Below are positions 17,435 through 26,352 of a stretch of DNA of 64,000 nucleotides, one piece after another. The translations under genes and the position numbers were made by a program. Source of the DNA: Bradyrhizobium arachidis (GTDB lineage: Bacteria > Pseudomonadota > Alphaproteobacteria > Rhizobiales > Xanthobacteraceae). The notes under the pieces were generated by a model, which had not been told where the DNA came from, made no database searches, and was given only the letters and a program-made list of their open reading frames with translations. Each line of letters begins with the position of its first letter. The stretch's first letter is position 1. The stretch spans positions 7,192,001 through 7,256,000 of the forward strand of contig NZ_CP030050.1 of assembly GCF_015291705.1 (NCBI RefSeq), read 5' to 3'.

Positions 17435-18790
17435 TCAGGACACCACTGTGGGAACCAGCGCCTCCAAGGTCAGACCGCCGTCGCTAGAAACGACGTTGAG
17501 CGTGCCGCCCAGTGCTAGAATCCGCTCGCGCATGCCGACGAGGCCGAAACCCAGCTTCTGGCCCGGCTCCATGCCGCGGCCATTGTCGCTGACCCGCACC
17601 CGCGCGCAGGAGCGGCCGCCGGCCTGCTCCACGGGTTCGATGACGACGTGGACGGAGGTGGCGCCGGCATGGCGGAACACGTTGGTGAGCGCCTCCTGCA
17701 CGATGCGGTAGATGGTGAGATCGGCGGTCTCGCCCGTCGTCGGGCCCAGCGCCGGCGAGATCACGGTTTCGATCGCGACATCGGGATGTGACTCCCGCCA
17801 CAGCCGCGACAGCGATTCCAGCGCCTGGCGCAGGCCGAGCTCGGCCAAGCCGACGGGGCGGAGCCGCTCCAGCACGCGGCGATTGAATTGCTGGAGCGCG
17901 TTGATCTGCTCCATCATCGCGCTGCCGTGCTTTCGCACCGCTTCCGCACTCGGATCACGCCCGTCCGCCTGCTTCGCCAGCGCACTGGCATGCGCCCGCA
18001 GCGAGAACAGATAGGGCCCGAACTCGTCGTGCAACTCGCGCGCGATCTCCTTGCGCTCGATATCCTGGAGCGACACCGCGCGTTCGGCAAGGCGCCGCTT
18101 GTCCTCGACGGCCTCGCCGAGCGTTGCGGCCAAGTGATTGAGCTTGGTGCAGATCGCGGCCAGCTCCGGCGCGCCGCCTGGCGCGACGCGCGCCTCATAG
18201 CGGCCGTCTTCGAGCTCGGCCATCACGTCGGAGAGGGATTTAAGCGGGGTGAGCGCGCGGCCAACCACCGTCATCATCAGGAAAAACAGCGCGAGCGCGA
18301 TCACCGAGCCGACCTCGAGCTGGGTCACGATGCCGTCCCAGATCTCGGCGATCTCGTCATCGGGATGCGAGATGATCAGGAGAGAGCCGGGCTTGCCACG
18401 GACCGAGACCGGGACACTAACCGCGGTCTGCTCGGGATGAACCAAACTCACGAACCAGGCGGGCGGCCCGCGCGTGTCGTCATCGGTGTCTGGGCGCGGC
18501 GGCGTCAGCGGGCTCCCGCTGGAATCCATGAGGGCGATGCTGACATGGCGGAGCCGGCTGAGATCGCGCGCGATCTGGTTCAGCCTGGCATCCGGATCGG
18601 GCGCCTCGTTGAGATCGGCAACGATCATCTCGATGAACTCGCGCGCAAGCCGGATCACGCTCTGGTCCTCGGCCTGCACGCGGGGACCTGCCTCGGCGAC
18701 CTGCCGGCCGATATTGACGGCGAGCCCCAGTGCCAGCAACAGCGCCAGCAGCAGGTTGATGCGCGCACGCAACGATAGATTTTGCCACAT
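17435..18790 (-). CDS. Sensor histidine kinase, NarX/HisKA_3 type (FlhS-like by context)
   Basis: A 451-residue membrane kinase. An N-terminal helix lies at about 8-26, then a periplasmic sensor of about 130 residues. A second helix follows at about 160-178, then a HAMP-like linker. The HisKA_3 phosphoacceptor is RKEIARELHDEFG with His254, and the C-terminal ATPase has DNGRGM and GFGLVGMRERI. ATG 18790 was chosen because the first membrane helix starts right after it. The partner regulator is divergent at 18988. In Paracoccus a related pair (FlhSR) controls formaldehyde oxidation; the position between the receptor and S-formylglutathione hydrolase genes suggests a similar job here. Confidence 0.87.
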   Translation of the reverse strand: MWQNLSLRARINLLLALLLALGLAVNIGRQVAEAGPRVQAEDQSVIRLAREFIEMIVADLNEAPDPDARLNQIARDLSRLRHVSIALMDSSGSPLTPPRPDTDDDTRGPPAWFVSLVHPEQTAVSVPVSVRGKPGSLLIISHPDDEIAEIWDGIVTQLEVGSVIALALFFLMMTVVGRALTPLKSLSDVMAELEDGRYEARVAPGGAPELAAICTKLNHLAATLGEAVEDKRRLAERAVSLQDIERKEIARELHDEFGPYLFSLRAHASALAKQADGRDPSAEAVRKHGSAMMEQINALQQFNRRVLERLRPVGLAELGLRQALESLSRLWRESHPDVAIETVISPALGPTTGETADLTIYRIVQEALTNVFRHAGATSVHVVIEPVEQAGGRSCARVRVSDNGRGMEPGQKLGFGLVGMRERILALGGTLNVVSSDGGLTLEALVPTVVS

Positions 18791-18987
18791 TGATGCCGCC
18801 CGTGCCTCGCGAAGGTTGGCCAGCACCTGTCCGATGACGTTGACAGGGACGAAGCGCCCGATATCTAATCGAAAGCGTACAGCAATCCCGGCCGGGTTGC
18901 ATGAGGCGACGTGAGACGCGCATGGCGTCCTGCTCGGTATCATGCGGCGCGAAATAAAGAGGCCGGCGCTGTTACGGGGAAACGCCT

Positions 18988-19608
18988 ATGCGCATTCTGA
19001 TCGTCGACGATCATCCCATTGTCGCCTCCGGCTGCCGCGCCGTGCTGGCCGACGAAGGCGAGATCGAAATCCTGGAGGCCGCCGACGCCGAGGACGGCGA
19101 AAGCGTCTTCATCGTTGAGCGCCCCGACCTCTCGATCATCGACATCAACCTGCCGACCGTCTCCGGCTTCGAGCTCGCGCGCCGCATCCTCGAGCGCGCG
19201 CCCGAGGCTCGTATCATCATGTTCAGCATGAACGACGACCCAGCGTTTGCCGCGCGCGCAATCGAATGCGGCGCCAAGGGCTACGTCTCCAAGACCGGCG
19301 ACCCCGACGACCTCGTCGAGGCGATCCGTGCCGTCGGCGCCGGCGGCACTTACCTGCCCACGGCGATCGCGCGCAGCATTGCCTTTGCCGGGCCTGCGCT
19401 GGCGCAAAGCCCGCTGTCGAAGCTGAACGCGCGCGAGATGGAGATCCTGCGGCTGCTCAGCGCCGGAAAGAGCCTGTCCGAGATCGCCTGGCTGGTGCAG
19501 TCGTCCTACAAGACGGTGGCCAACACCTCCTCGATCATGCGACAGAAGCTCGGCGTGAAGACCTCGGTCGAGCTGGTACGGCTGGCCATCGACAGCGGCG
19601 TCGCCTGA
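18988..19608 (+). CDS. LuxR/NarL-family response regulator (FlhR-like by context)
   Basis: A 206-residue regulator. The receiver domain has the acidic pair DD at 7-8, phosphoacceptor Asp52 (SIIDINLP) and the conserved Lys in VSKTG. The output domain is a GerE-type helix-turn-helix (LNAREMEILRLLSAGKSLSE, then YKTVANTSSIMRQKLGV). It is divergent from its likely kinase and 75 bp upstream of the S-formylglutathione hydrolase gene on the same strand. Control of methylotrophy genes is inferred. Confidence 0.9.
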   Translation: MRILIVDDHPIVASGCRAVLADEGEIEILEAADAEDGESVFIVERPDLSIIDINLPTVSGFELARRILERAPEARIIMFSMNDDPAFAARAIECGAKGYVSKTGDPDDLVEAIRAVGAGGTYLPTAIARSIAFAGPALAQSPLSKLNAREMEILRLLSAGKSLSEIAWLVQSSYKTVANTSSIMRQKLGVKTSVELVRLAIDSGVA

Positions 19609-19683
19609 CGGCACGTAGCGCCGCAGATTCGGTCACACAAGCGTTGCAATGTTGATGTGGTTAGATGCCACGGAGCAAAAGGC

Positions 19684-20529
19684 ATGACGATCCAGACTGT
19701 CTCGACGAACAAATCCTACGGCGGCGTGCAAGGCGTGTATCGCCATGCGAGTAAGGCGACCGGAACCGACATGGTGTTCTCGGTCTATGTCCCCCCGCAT
19801 GCCGACGGCGCCAAGCTGCCCGTGGTCTGGTATCTCTCCGGCCTCACCTGCACGCATGCCAACGTCACCGAGAAGGGCGAATTCCGCAAGGCCTGCGCCG
19901 AGCTTGGCCTGATCTTCGTCGCACCCGATACCTCGCCGCGCGGACCCGACGTACCCGGTGATGCCAACAACGCCTATGATTTCGGCCTCGGCGCCGGCTT
20001 CTATGTCGATGCGACGCAAGAGCCGTTCGCGCGCAACTATCGCATGTGGAGCTACGTCACCGACGAGCTTCCAAATGTCGTGGCGGGAAATTTTCCCGTC
20101 GATGCCAAACGTCAATCGGTGATGGGCCATTCGATGGGCGGCCATGGCGCGCTGACGGTCGCGCTGCGCAACCCGCACCGCTTTCGCGCCGCGAGCGCAT
20201 TCGCGCCGATTGTGGCGCCGTCGCAGGTGCCCTGGGGCATCAAGGCGCTGACCGGCTATCTCGGGCCGAACAAGGATGCCTGGCGCAACCACGACACGGT
20301 GGCGCTGATCGAGGACGGCGCGAAGTTTTCCGGCTTTCTGGTCGATGTCGGCGAGGCCGATAATTTCCTGAAAGAGCAGCTCAAGCCCGAACTGCTGGAG
20401 GCCGCCTGCGCCAAGGCCAACATCCCGCTGACGATGCGGCGCCAGGCGGGGTATGACCACAGCTATTATTTCATCTCGACCTTCATGGGCGATCACCTGC
20501 ACTGGCATGCGGAGCGATTGAAGGGGTGA
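19684..20529 (+). CDS. fghA: S-formylglutathione hydrolase
   Basis: A 281-residue esterase-D family enzyme that releases formate from S-formylglutathione, the third step of glutathione-dependent formaldehyde oxidation. Seen: the oxyanion region WYLSGLTCTHANVTEKGEFR, the nucleophile elbow GHSMGGHGAL, the catalytic Asp in LVDVGEADNF, and the catalytic His in AGYDHSYYFISTF. I use ATG 19684 with GGAG upstream; the in-frame codon at 19657 gives a nine-residue extension absent from the family. Its partners AdhC and Gfa are 27 kb away in the same window. Confidence 0.95.
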   Translation: MTIQTVSTNKSYGGVQGVYRHASKATGTDMVFSVYVPPHADGAKLPVVWYLSGLTCTHANVTEKGEFRKACAELGLIFVAPDTSPRGPDVPGDANNAYDFGLGAGFYVDATQEPFARNYRMWSYVTDELPNVVAGNFPVDAKRQSVMGHSMGGHGALTVALRNPHRFRAASAFAPIVAPSQVPWGIKALTGYLGPNKDAWRNHDTVALIEDGAKFSGFLVDVGEADNFLKEQLKPELLEAACAKANIPLTMRRQAGYDHSYYFISTFMGDHLHWHAERLKG

Positions 20530-20695
20530 TCGCGCTCTCTCCTCCCCCTCTCCCCGTCCTTTACGGGGAGAGGGTTGGGGTGAGGGGCTGCTTCCGCAAA
20601 TACGCTGAGAACTGGACTCGCGGAGACTCCCCCTCACCCGGAATTTGCTCTCGCAAATTCCGGCCTCTCCCCGCACGCGGGGAGAGGCGACGATC
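20530..20695. repeat. Rhizobial palindromic repeat (family A), also a likely terminator
   Basis: A 12-bp stem (CCCTCTCCCCGT 20546-20557 with ACGGGGAGAGGG 20563-20574) is followed by GGGGTGAGGGG and a second inverted block (CGGAATTTGCTC / GCAAATTCCG) near 20639-20662. Related CTCTCCCC/GGGGAGAG elements recur at 26185-26335 and 29745-29910. It separates fghA from the convergent DUF3280 gene. Confidence 0.75.
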
Positions 20696-21196
20696 TCACG
20701 GCTTGCCGTAATTCGGCGCCAGCAGGCGGTTGCGGATGAGATAGCTCATCGTGCGCGACCAGGATTCATCCGTGTTGCCGCGCATGTCGGCGCTGGCGGC
20801 CGCGATCATGTTGCCGGTCTTCACGTCGCGCAGATAGATGTTGAGATTGATGATCAGATTCGAGACCTTCTGCACCATGCCGGTGATCTCGAGCTCGGCG
20901 CCCAATTGCGCCGCGAGCTTGAGGTCGCAGCCGCCGCAGGCCTGCAGATTGGCGTGACGGGCGGCGTCCCTGACCGGCGCGATGTCGAGCAGCTGGAACC
21001 TGCCTGACTCCGCCAGTTCCTTGCGCAGCTGCTCGCTGATGCGTAGCAACCTCGCCTCTTCCGGCTTGGAGCCGTAGAACTCGCCGGGCAGGCTGGTGTC
21101 GATCAGCTCGAAATCGAACACCGCGAGCTTCGGCGGATCGGCGAACGCGACCGAGCTGGTCAGCAGCAAAGCCGCGAAACATATCAGCGCTCGCAT
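20696..21196 (-). CDS. DUF3280-type exported protein
   Basis: A 166-residue protein. A signal peptide (MRALICFAALLL to AFA) precedes a domain beginning KLAVFDFELIDTS and containing the repeated-Cys stretch ACGGCDLKLAAQLGAE. It matches my memory of DUF3280/DUF2380 proteins found beside PQQ-linked alcohol oxidation genes. ATG 21196 gives a proper signal peptide. It is divergent from the lut-type operon (129-bp gap). Function unknown; the fold resembles periplasmic proteins that sense or assemble with ABC systems. Confidence 0.75.
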   Translation of the reverse strand: MRALICFAALLLTSSVAFADPPKLAVFDFELIDTSLPGEFYGSKPEEARLLRISEQLRKELAESGRFQLLDIAPVRDAARHANLQACGGCDLKLAAQLGAELEITGMVQKVSNLIINLNIYLRDVKTGNMIAAASADMRGNTDESWSRTMSYLIRNRLLAPNYGKP

Positions 21197-21325
21197 GATC
21201 GTGATTCCGCCTCCACAGCTTGCGACGACGAAATGCGGGGTTGCATGCCCTGACAAATCGGTCATGCTTCAGCAGAGACAATTCTCCACCGGCGGTCAAG
21301 CCGGGGAGAACGTTTGGAGGAAAAC

Positions 21326-22507
21326 ATGATCCGATGGTTGGTCGGCCTGATCGGCTTAGGTCTTGCCGCGACGAGCGCGCTCGCGGCCGACCCTGTCACG
21401 ATCGGCGTCGGCTATCTCGGTGTCGCCGGTACCAGATCGACGCTGTCGCTGGTCGAGCAGCCCGCCGAGAATGACGGCGTCGCCGGCGCGCGCCTTGCCA
21501 TCGAGGACAACAACACCACGGGAACATTCACGGGCCAGCGCTTCACGCTGGAGGAGCGGCGCATCAAGGAGGGTGAGGATGCGGTGCAGGCCGCGACCGA
21601 CCTTGCCGCGCGTAACGGCTTCATCATCGCCGATCTTCCGGCCGACGCACTGCTGAAAGTCTCGGACGCCCTGCGCGATCGCGGCACGCTGCTGTTCAAC
21701 GCCGGCGCGATCGACGAGCGGCTGCGCGAGGCCGATTGCCGCGCCAACGTGATCCACACCGCGCCGACCCGCGCGATGCTGGCCGATGCGCTCGGCCAAT
21801 ATTTGGTGTGGAAGAAGTGGTCGCGCTGGCTGCTGGTGGTCGGCTCGCATGACGAGGACAAGCTGTTCGCCGATGCGCTCCGGCGCACTGCGGCGCGGTT
21901 CGGCGCCAAGATCGTGCAGGAACGGACCTTCGAGGACAAGGGCGGCGCACGGCGCACCGACAGTGGCGTGACGCTGATCCAGCGGCAGATGCCTGTCTTT
22001 ACACAGCAGGCACCAGCTTACGACGTGCTGGTCGCCGCCGACGAGAGCGAGGTGTTCGGCGCCTACCTGCCCTATCGCACCTGGGATCCCCGTCCCGTCG
22101 CGGGCTCAGCCGGCCTCGTGCCGCGGAGCTGGGATGCTTCGCAGGACCAATGGGGCGCGATCCAGATGCAGAACCGCTTCATCAAGCTGAATTCGCGGCG
22201 CATGACCGCGCTCGACATGCAGGCCTGGACTGCGGTGCGCATGATCGGTGAAGCCACCTCGCGCACCAACTCCGGCGACGTCAAGAAGGTCACCGACTTC
22301 ATCAAGGGCCCGGATTTCTCCGTCGCCGCCTTCAAGGGCACAAAGCTGACGTTGCGCGACTGGAACCTGCAATTGCGCCAGCCGATCCTGCTGGTCGACG
22401 GCCGCATGGTGGTGTCGGTGTCGCCGCAGGAAGGATTCCTGCACCAGGTCTCCGAGCTCGACACGCTCGGCTACGACCGCCCGGAGAGCAAATGCAAGCT
22501 GAAGTGA
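21326..22507 (+). CDS. lutA: Periplasmic substrate-binding protein of the PQQ/lanthanide-associated ABC system
   Basis: A 393-residue exported protein of the branched-chain-amino-acid-binding fold, in the subfamily tied to PQQ-dependent alcohol dehydrogenase systems. It has a signal peptide ending ALA and a mature start DPVTIGVGYLG. GGAGG six bases upstream fixes the ATG at 21326. First gene of a five-gene operon with overlapping or closely spaced reading frames. In Methylobacterium the homologous lut genes are needed for lanthanide uptake into the cytoplasm; the symbol rests on family and gene order. Confidence 0.85.
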   Translation: MIRWLVGLIGLGLAATSALAADPVTIGVGYLGVAGTRSTLSLVEQPAENDGVAGARLAIEDNNTTGTFTGQRFTLEERRIKEGEDAVQAATDLAARNGFIIADLPADALLKVSDALRDRGTLLFNAGAIDERLREADCRANVIHTAPTRAMLADALGQYLVWKKWSRWLLVVGSHDEDKLFADALRRTAARFGAKIVQERTFEDKGGARRTDSGVTLIQRQMPVFTQQAPAYDVLVAADESEVFGAYLPYRTWDPRPVAGSAGLVPRSWDASQDQWGAIQMQNRFIKLNSRRMTALDMQAWTAVRMIGEATSRTNSGDVKKVTDFIKGPDFSVAAFKGTKLTLRDWNLQLRQPILLVDGRMVVSVSPQEGFLHQVSELDTLGYDRPESKCKLK

Positions 22508-22515
22508 GGACGCAG

Positions 22516-23484
22516 ATGTTGCGCATGTGGAGTGTTGGGCTTCTCTCCGGACTGGTGGCGGCCACCGCGCCCGCGCATGCGTTCATCGCCTATGTCTCGA
22601 ACGAGAAGAGCAACACGGTTTCGGTGATCGACACCGACAGCTGGACCGTGACCAAGACCATCAAGGTCGGCCAGCGCCCGCGCGGCATCGACTTCACGCG
22701 CGACGGCAAGTTCGTGATGGTCGCGGTCGGCGACGACGACACCATCCAGGTGATCGACGCCAAGACGCAGGCCGTGGTGGACAGCCTGCCCTCCGGCCCC
22801 GACCCCGAGCTGTTCGCCCAGGATGCGGCGGGAAAAATTCTCTATGTCGCCAACGAGAACGACAATACGGTGACGGTGATCGACCTTGAGAAGCGCGCGC
22901 GCCTCGGCGACATCCAGGTCGGCGTCGAGCCGGAGGGCATGACCATCAGCCCCGACGGCAAGACGCTGATCAACACCTCCGAGACGACCAACATGGCCCA
23001 TTTCATCGACACGGGTTCGCGCCAGATCGTCGCCAACGTGCTGGTCGACGCGCGGCCGCGCTTTGCCGAGTTCAAGCATGACTCTTCGGAAGTCTGGGTG
23101 TCCTCGGAGATCGGCGGCACGGTCTCGGTGATCGATCCCGCAAAGCACGAGGTGATCGGCAAGGTCAATTTCGAGATTCCGGGCCTGAGGAAAGAGGCGA
23201 TCCAGCCCGTCGGCATCGGCATGACCAAGGATGACAAAACCGCCTTCATCGCGCTCGGCCCGGCCAACCGCGTCGCCGTGGTCGATGTCGCCTCGCGCAA
23301 GGTGACGAAATATCTGCTAGTCGGCCAGCGCGTCTGGCACATGGCGTTCACGCCGGACGAAAAATATCTGCTCACCACCAATGGCGTGTCGAACGACGTT
23401 TCCGTCATCGACGTGGCCGCGCAAAAAGTGATCAAGACCATTCAGGTGGGCGAACTGCCCTGGGGCATCACGATCGCGCCATGA
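22516..23484 (+). CDS. lutB: YVTN-type beta-propeller protein associated with the PQQ/lut ABC system
   Basis: A 322-residue exported protein made of seven propeller blades, each with a motif like IAYVSNEKSNTVSVIDT or ILYVANENDNTVTVIDLE. A signal peptide ends near APAHA. The start is ATG 22516 with GAGGA eight bases upstream; an earlier in-frame ATG at 22492 lies inside lutA. It overlaps the next gene by four bases (ATGA). Probable periplasmic partner of the transporter. Confidence 0.87.
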   Translation: MLRMWSVGLLSGLVAATAPAHAFIAYVSNEKSNTVSVIDTDSWTVTKTIKVGQRPRGIDFTRDGKFVMVAVGDDDTIQVIDAKTQAVVDSLPSGPDPELFAQDAAGKILYVANENDNTVTVIDLEKRARLGDIQVGVEPEGMTISPDGKTLINTSETTNMAHFIDTGSRQIVANVLVDARPRFAEFKHDSSEVWVSSEIGGTVSVIDPAKHEVIGKVNFEIPGLRKEAIQPVGIGMTKDDKTAFIALGPANRVAVVDVASRKVTKYLLVGQRVWHMAFTPDEKYLLTTNGVSNDVSVIDVAAQKVIKTIQVGELPWGITIAP

Positions 23485-24287
23485 CCAGCCCTGCCCCCAT
23501 CGCCGAACAACGCGAGACGCCGAGTCCTGACCCGGCGGCGGTGCCGGCGCTGGCAATCGACGGCGTCGGCCATTCTTACGGCCCGCGCCGGGCGCTGATG
23601 GACGTCTCCTTCAACGTGCAGCCCGCGAGTTTTACTGCGCTGCTCGGGCTCAACGGCGCGGGCAAGAGCACGCTGTTTTCACTCATCACGCGCCTGTTCG
23701 GCATCCAGACCGGCCGTGTCTCCATCTTCGGCCATGACATCAGCAAAAGTCCGGGCGAAGCGCTGCGGCTGCTCGGCGTCGTGTTCCAGCCGCGCACCCT
23801 CGACCTCGACCTGTCGTTGACGCAGAACCTGCTCTATCACGCCGCACTCCACGGCATCAGCCGCCGCGAGGCCGCCGCGCGCAGCGCCGAGCTGCTCGGC
23901 CGGATCGGGCTTGCGGACCGCTCAGCAAGCAAGGTGCGCGATCTCTCGGGCGGACAGATGCGGCGGCTGGAGATTGCCCGCGCGCTGCTGCACCGGCCGC
24001 GCCTGCTTCTGCTGGACGAGCCGACCGTCGGCCTCGACGTCAAGGCGCGCGCCGACATCATCAGCCATGTCCGCCAGCTCGTGACCGAGCAAGGCATCGG
24101 CGTGCTCTGGGCGACGCACCTGTTCGACGAAATCATGCCCGGTGACGATCTCGTGGTGCTGCACCAGGGCAAGGTGCTGGCGCAGGGGCCGATGAGCCGC
24201 GTCGTCGCGGAGGCCGGTGCACAGGACGTCAACACCGCCTTCATGCGCCTGACCGGCGCGCAGACGATGCCGGGAGGCGGGGCATGA
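23481..24287 (+). CDS. lutE: ABC transporter ATP-binding protein
   Basis: A 268-residue nucleotide-binding subunit. Walker A is GLNGAGKST, the signature motif is LSGGQMRRLEIARALL and Walker B is LLLLDEPTVGLD, followed by the H-loop region WATHLFDE. ATGA overlaps both the preceding beta-propeller gene and the following permease gene indicate one transcript. It belongs to the ATPase group tied to PQQ-dependent alcohol oxidation (PedB/LutE type). Confidence 0.92.
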   Translation: MTSPAPIAEQRETPSPDPAAVPALAIDGVGHSYGPRRALMDVSFNVQPASFTALLGLNGAGKSTLFSLITRLFGIQTGRVSIFGHDISKSPGEALRLLGVVFQPRTLDLDLSLTQNLLYHAALHGISRREAAARSAELLGRIGLADRSASKVRDLSGGQMRRLEIARALLHRPRLLLLDEPTVGLDVKARADIISHVRQLVTEQGIGVLWATHLFDEIMPGDDLVVLHQGKVLAQGPMSRVVAEAGAQDVNTAFMRLTGAQTMPGGGA

Positions 24288-25132
24288 GCAGCATCACGAC
24301 GCACGGCGCGCCGCGCGGCTTCTCGGCCGGCGAGTACATGACCTGCCTCACCGGCATCGTCTGGCGCGAGGGACTGCGCTTCCTGCATCAGCGCGAGCGC
24401 TTCGTCTCGGCGCTGGTGCGACCGCTGGTGTGGCTGTTCATCTTCGCCGCCGGCTTCCGCCAGGTGCTCGGCATCTCCATCATCCCGCCCTACGAGACCT
24501 ACATCCTCTACGAGGTCTATATCGCGCCCGGACTGATGGCGATGATCCAGCTCTTCAACGGCATGCAGTCCTCGCTCTCGATGGTCTACGACCGCGAGAT
24601 GGGCAACATGCGCACGCTGCTGGTGAGCCCGCTGCCGCGCGGCTTCCTCCTGTTCTGCAAGCTGCTCGCGGGCACCGCGGTGTCGCTGCTCCAGGTCTAT
24701 GCGTTCCTCTTGATCGCCTGGTTCTGGGACATCACCCCGCCTCCGTCAGGCTATCTCACCGTGCTGCCCGCGCTGATCCTGTCCGGATTGATGCTGGGCT
24801 CGCTCGGCATGCTGATCTCCTCCGGCATCAAGCAGCTCGAGAACTTCGCCGGCGTCATGAACTTCGTGATCTTCCCGATGTTCTTCGCCTCCTCCGCACT
24901 CTACCCGCTCTGGCGAGTGCAGGAGGGCAGCCCTTATCTGTATTATCTCTGCCAGGCCAATCCGTTCACCCATGCGGTCGAGCTGATACGTTTTGCACTC
25001 TACGGGCAAATCAACTGGATCTCGCTGGCGGTGGTCGCCGCCTGTACAATCGTCTTCATGATCGGCGCGATTTTGGCCTATGATCCCTCGCGCGGGCTGG
25101 CGCGGCGGGGCCCTGCGGGAGGCGAAGGATGA
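24284..25132 (+). CDS. lutF: ABC-2 type transporter permease
   Basis: A 282-residue inner-membrane protein of the ABC-2 type with about six helices (PLVWLFIFAAGFRQVLGI; LLAGTAVSLLQVYAFLLIAW; LPALILSGLMLGSLGMLI; FVIFPMFFASSALYPLW; a final one at about 250-270). The YDREMGNMRTLLVSPLPR block is characteristic of the family. It overlaps its neighbours by ATGA on both sides. ABC-2 permeases commonly export, so the direction of transport is not settled by sequence. Confidence 0.9.
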   Translation: MSSITTHGAPRGFSAGEYMTCLTGIVWREGLRFLHQRERFVSALVRPLVWLFIFAAGFRQVLGISIIPPYETYILYEVYIAPGLMAMIQLFNGMQSSLSMVYDREMGNMRTLLVSPLPRGFLLFCKLLAGTAVSLLQVYAFLLIAWFWDITPPPSGYLTVLPALILSGLMLGSLGMLISSGIKQLENFAGVMNFVIFPMFFASSALYPLWRVQEGSPYLYYLCQANPFTHAVELIRFALYGQINWISLAVVAACTIVFMIGAILAYDPSRGLARRGPAGGEG

Positions 25133-25743
25133 AGGTTCGGGTTCTGGCGACGGCTGTTCTGGCGCTCGCACTGTCGGGCGCGACAGCGCGCGCAGCCGAT
25201 CCGCGCTATCCGGACTGGCCCTGCACGCAGGCCAAGGTGCCGGAAATCTCGCTGGCGGCGGTATGGGCCGGCCCGCCGCTCGACGATGTCCAGAGCAAGT
25301 GGAAGGACGACGCCAAGGTCAGCGCGCTGGTCTCAAAGCTGTCGGCGCGCAAGACGCCGCTGGACGAGGCCGAGAAGTCGGTGAAGGAGTTTCTTGCAGG
25401 CTCCGCCGCCGACAAGACCGCGAACGCAAAATTGCTGTTCGCCGGCCTGTTCGACACGCTCAATGCCCAGCGCTCCCAGGTCATGAGCGGGCTCGAACGC
25501 GTCAGCCGCAAGCAGCGCGACGCCGCCGACACGATCCGCGACGAAACGCTTCAGCTTCAGGCTCTGCAAGGGGCGACGCCCCGTGACGACGCCAAGGTCG
25601 AAGCGCTCAGCAACGAGCTGATCTGGAAGACCCGCATTTTCGAGGACCGTCACAAGGTCGTGCGATTCGTCTGCGAGGTTCCCACCACGATCGATCAGCG
25701 TCTGTTCGCGCTGGGGCGCGTGATCCAGCAGGAGATCGAATAG
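25129..25743 (+). CDS. Conserved exported protein at the end of the lut-type operon (LutG-like position)
   Basis: A 204-residue periplasmic protein. It has a signal peptide (VLALALSGATARA), a mature start PRYPDWPCTQAKVPEISLAA, and a mainly helical body with no metal motif I can name. It overlaps lutF by four bases and closes the operon. In Methylobacterium an exported protein gene also follows lutF. Two cysteines (PDWPC and RFVCEV) could pair. Function unknown. Confidence 0.8.
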   Translation: MKVRVLATAVLALALSGATARAADPRYPDWPCTQAKVPEISLAAVWAGPPLDDVQSKWKDDAKVSALVSKLSARKTPLDEAEKSVKEFLAGSAADKTANAKLLFAGLFDTLNAQRSQVMSGLERVSRKQRDAADTIRDETLQLQALQGATPRDDAKVEALSNELIWKTRIFEDRHKVVRFVCEVPTTIDQRLFALGRVIQQEIE

Positions 25744-25760
25744 CGTCAGCCCCGCTGACG
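25744..25760 (+). terminator. Hairpin after the lut-type operon
   Basis: CGTCAGC (25744-25750) and GCTGACG (25754-25760) form a perfect 7-bp stem with a 3-base loop right after the operon's last stop codon. No T-run follows, so strength is uncertain. Confidence 0.5.
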
Positions 25761-25880
25761 GCTCATGAAAAGTTCCCGCGATCGCCTCGGGATCGTTACG
25801 CTTTTGCCCCGCTATCTGCCGGAACCAAACCCATTTAAGATGTCTTGTCGAAGTGAACTCCAGGACGTCGGGAGGCCACG

Positions 25881-26180
25881 ATGGGAACTACAAAATTCAT
25901 CTTCGCGGGCGCTGCGGCCCTCGGCATGCTCGCAACCAGTGCTCTTGCTGACGACATGACCGGAATGGTCACGCGGATCGATCGGCTCAACAACACGATC
26001 TCGATCCAGCAGATGCAGAAGGGCACGGTCGGTGGCAGCGCGGGCGGCGCCGGCGCGCTGCAGGAGTACAAGGCCAAGGACGCCGCGATGCTGGATGCGG
26101 TTCATGCGGGCGACAGGGTGAGCTACTCCGCGACCGACACCAACGGCACGGGGACGCTGACCAAGTTGCAGAAGCAGTAG
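25881..26180 (+). CDS. Small exported protein, DUF1344/CusF-like
   Basis: A 99-residue protein. A signal peptide (FAGAAALGMLATSALA) is followed by DDMTGMVTRIDRLNNTISIQ and later AVHAGDRVSYSATDTNGTG. That layout matches small periplasmic OB-fold proteins of the CusF/DUF1344 type. Several Met residues (DDMTGM, QQMQ) are present, but the metal-binding pattern of CusF is not clear. GGGAGG precedes the ATG. It may be a single-gene unit. Confidence 0.65.
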   Translation: MGTTKFIFAGAAALGMLATSALADDMTGMVTRIDRLNNTISIQQMQKGTVGGSAGGAGALQEYKAKDAAMLDAVHAGDRVSYSATDTNGTGTLTKLQKQ

Positions 26181-26340
26181 TGCCGTCTTTCACCTCTCCC
26201 CGCTTGCGGGGAGAGGTCGGATCGCGCTTGCGATCCGGGTGAGGGGGTACAGGTCTGTCTGCGTGATCATACGCGGAGAGAGGCCCCTCACCCCAGCCCT
26301 CTCCCCGTAAGAACGGGGCGAGGGAGCGCACCTGCGCTCT
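26181..26340. repeat. Rhizobial palindromic repeat (family A)
   Basis: Contains CACCTCTCCCCGCTTGCGGG followed by GAGAGG, and later CCCTCACCCCAGCCCTCTCC with CCGTAAGAACGGGGCGAGGG. It is similar to the elements at 20530 and 29745 and lies between convergent genes. Confidence 0.7.
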
Positions 26341-26352
26341 TCGATGCAGGAG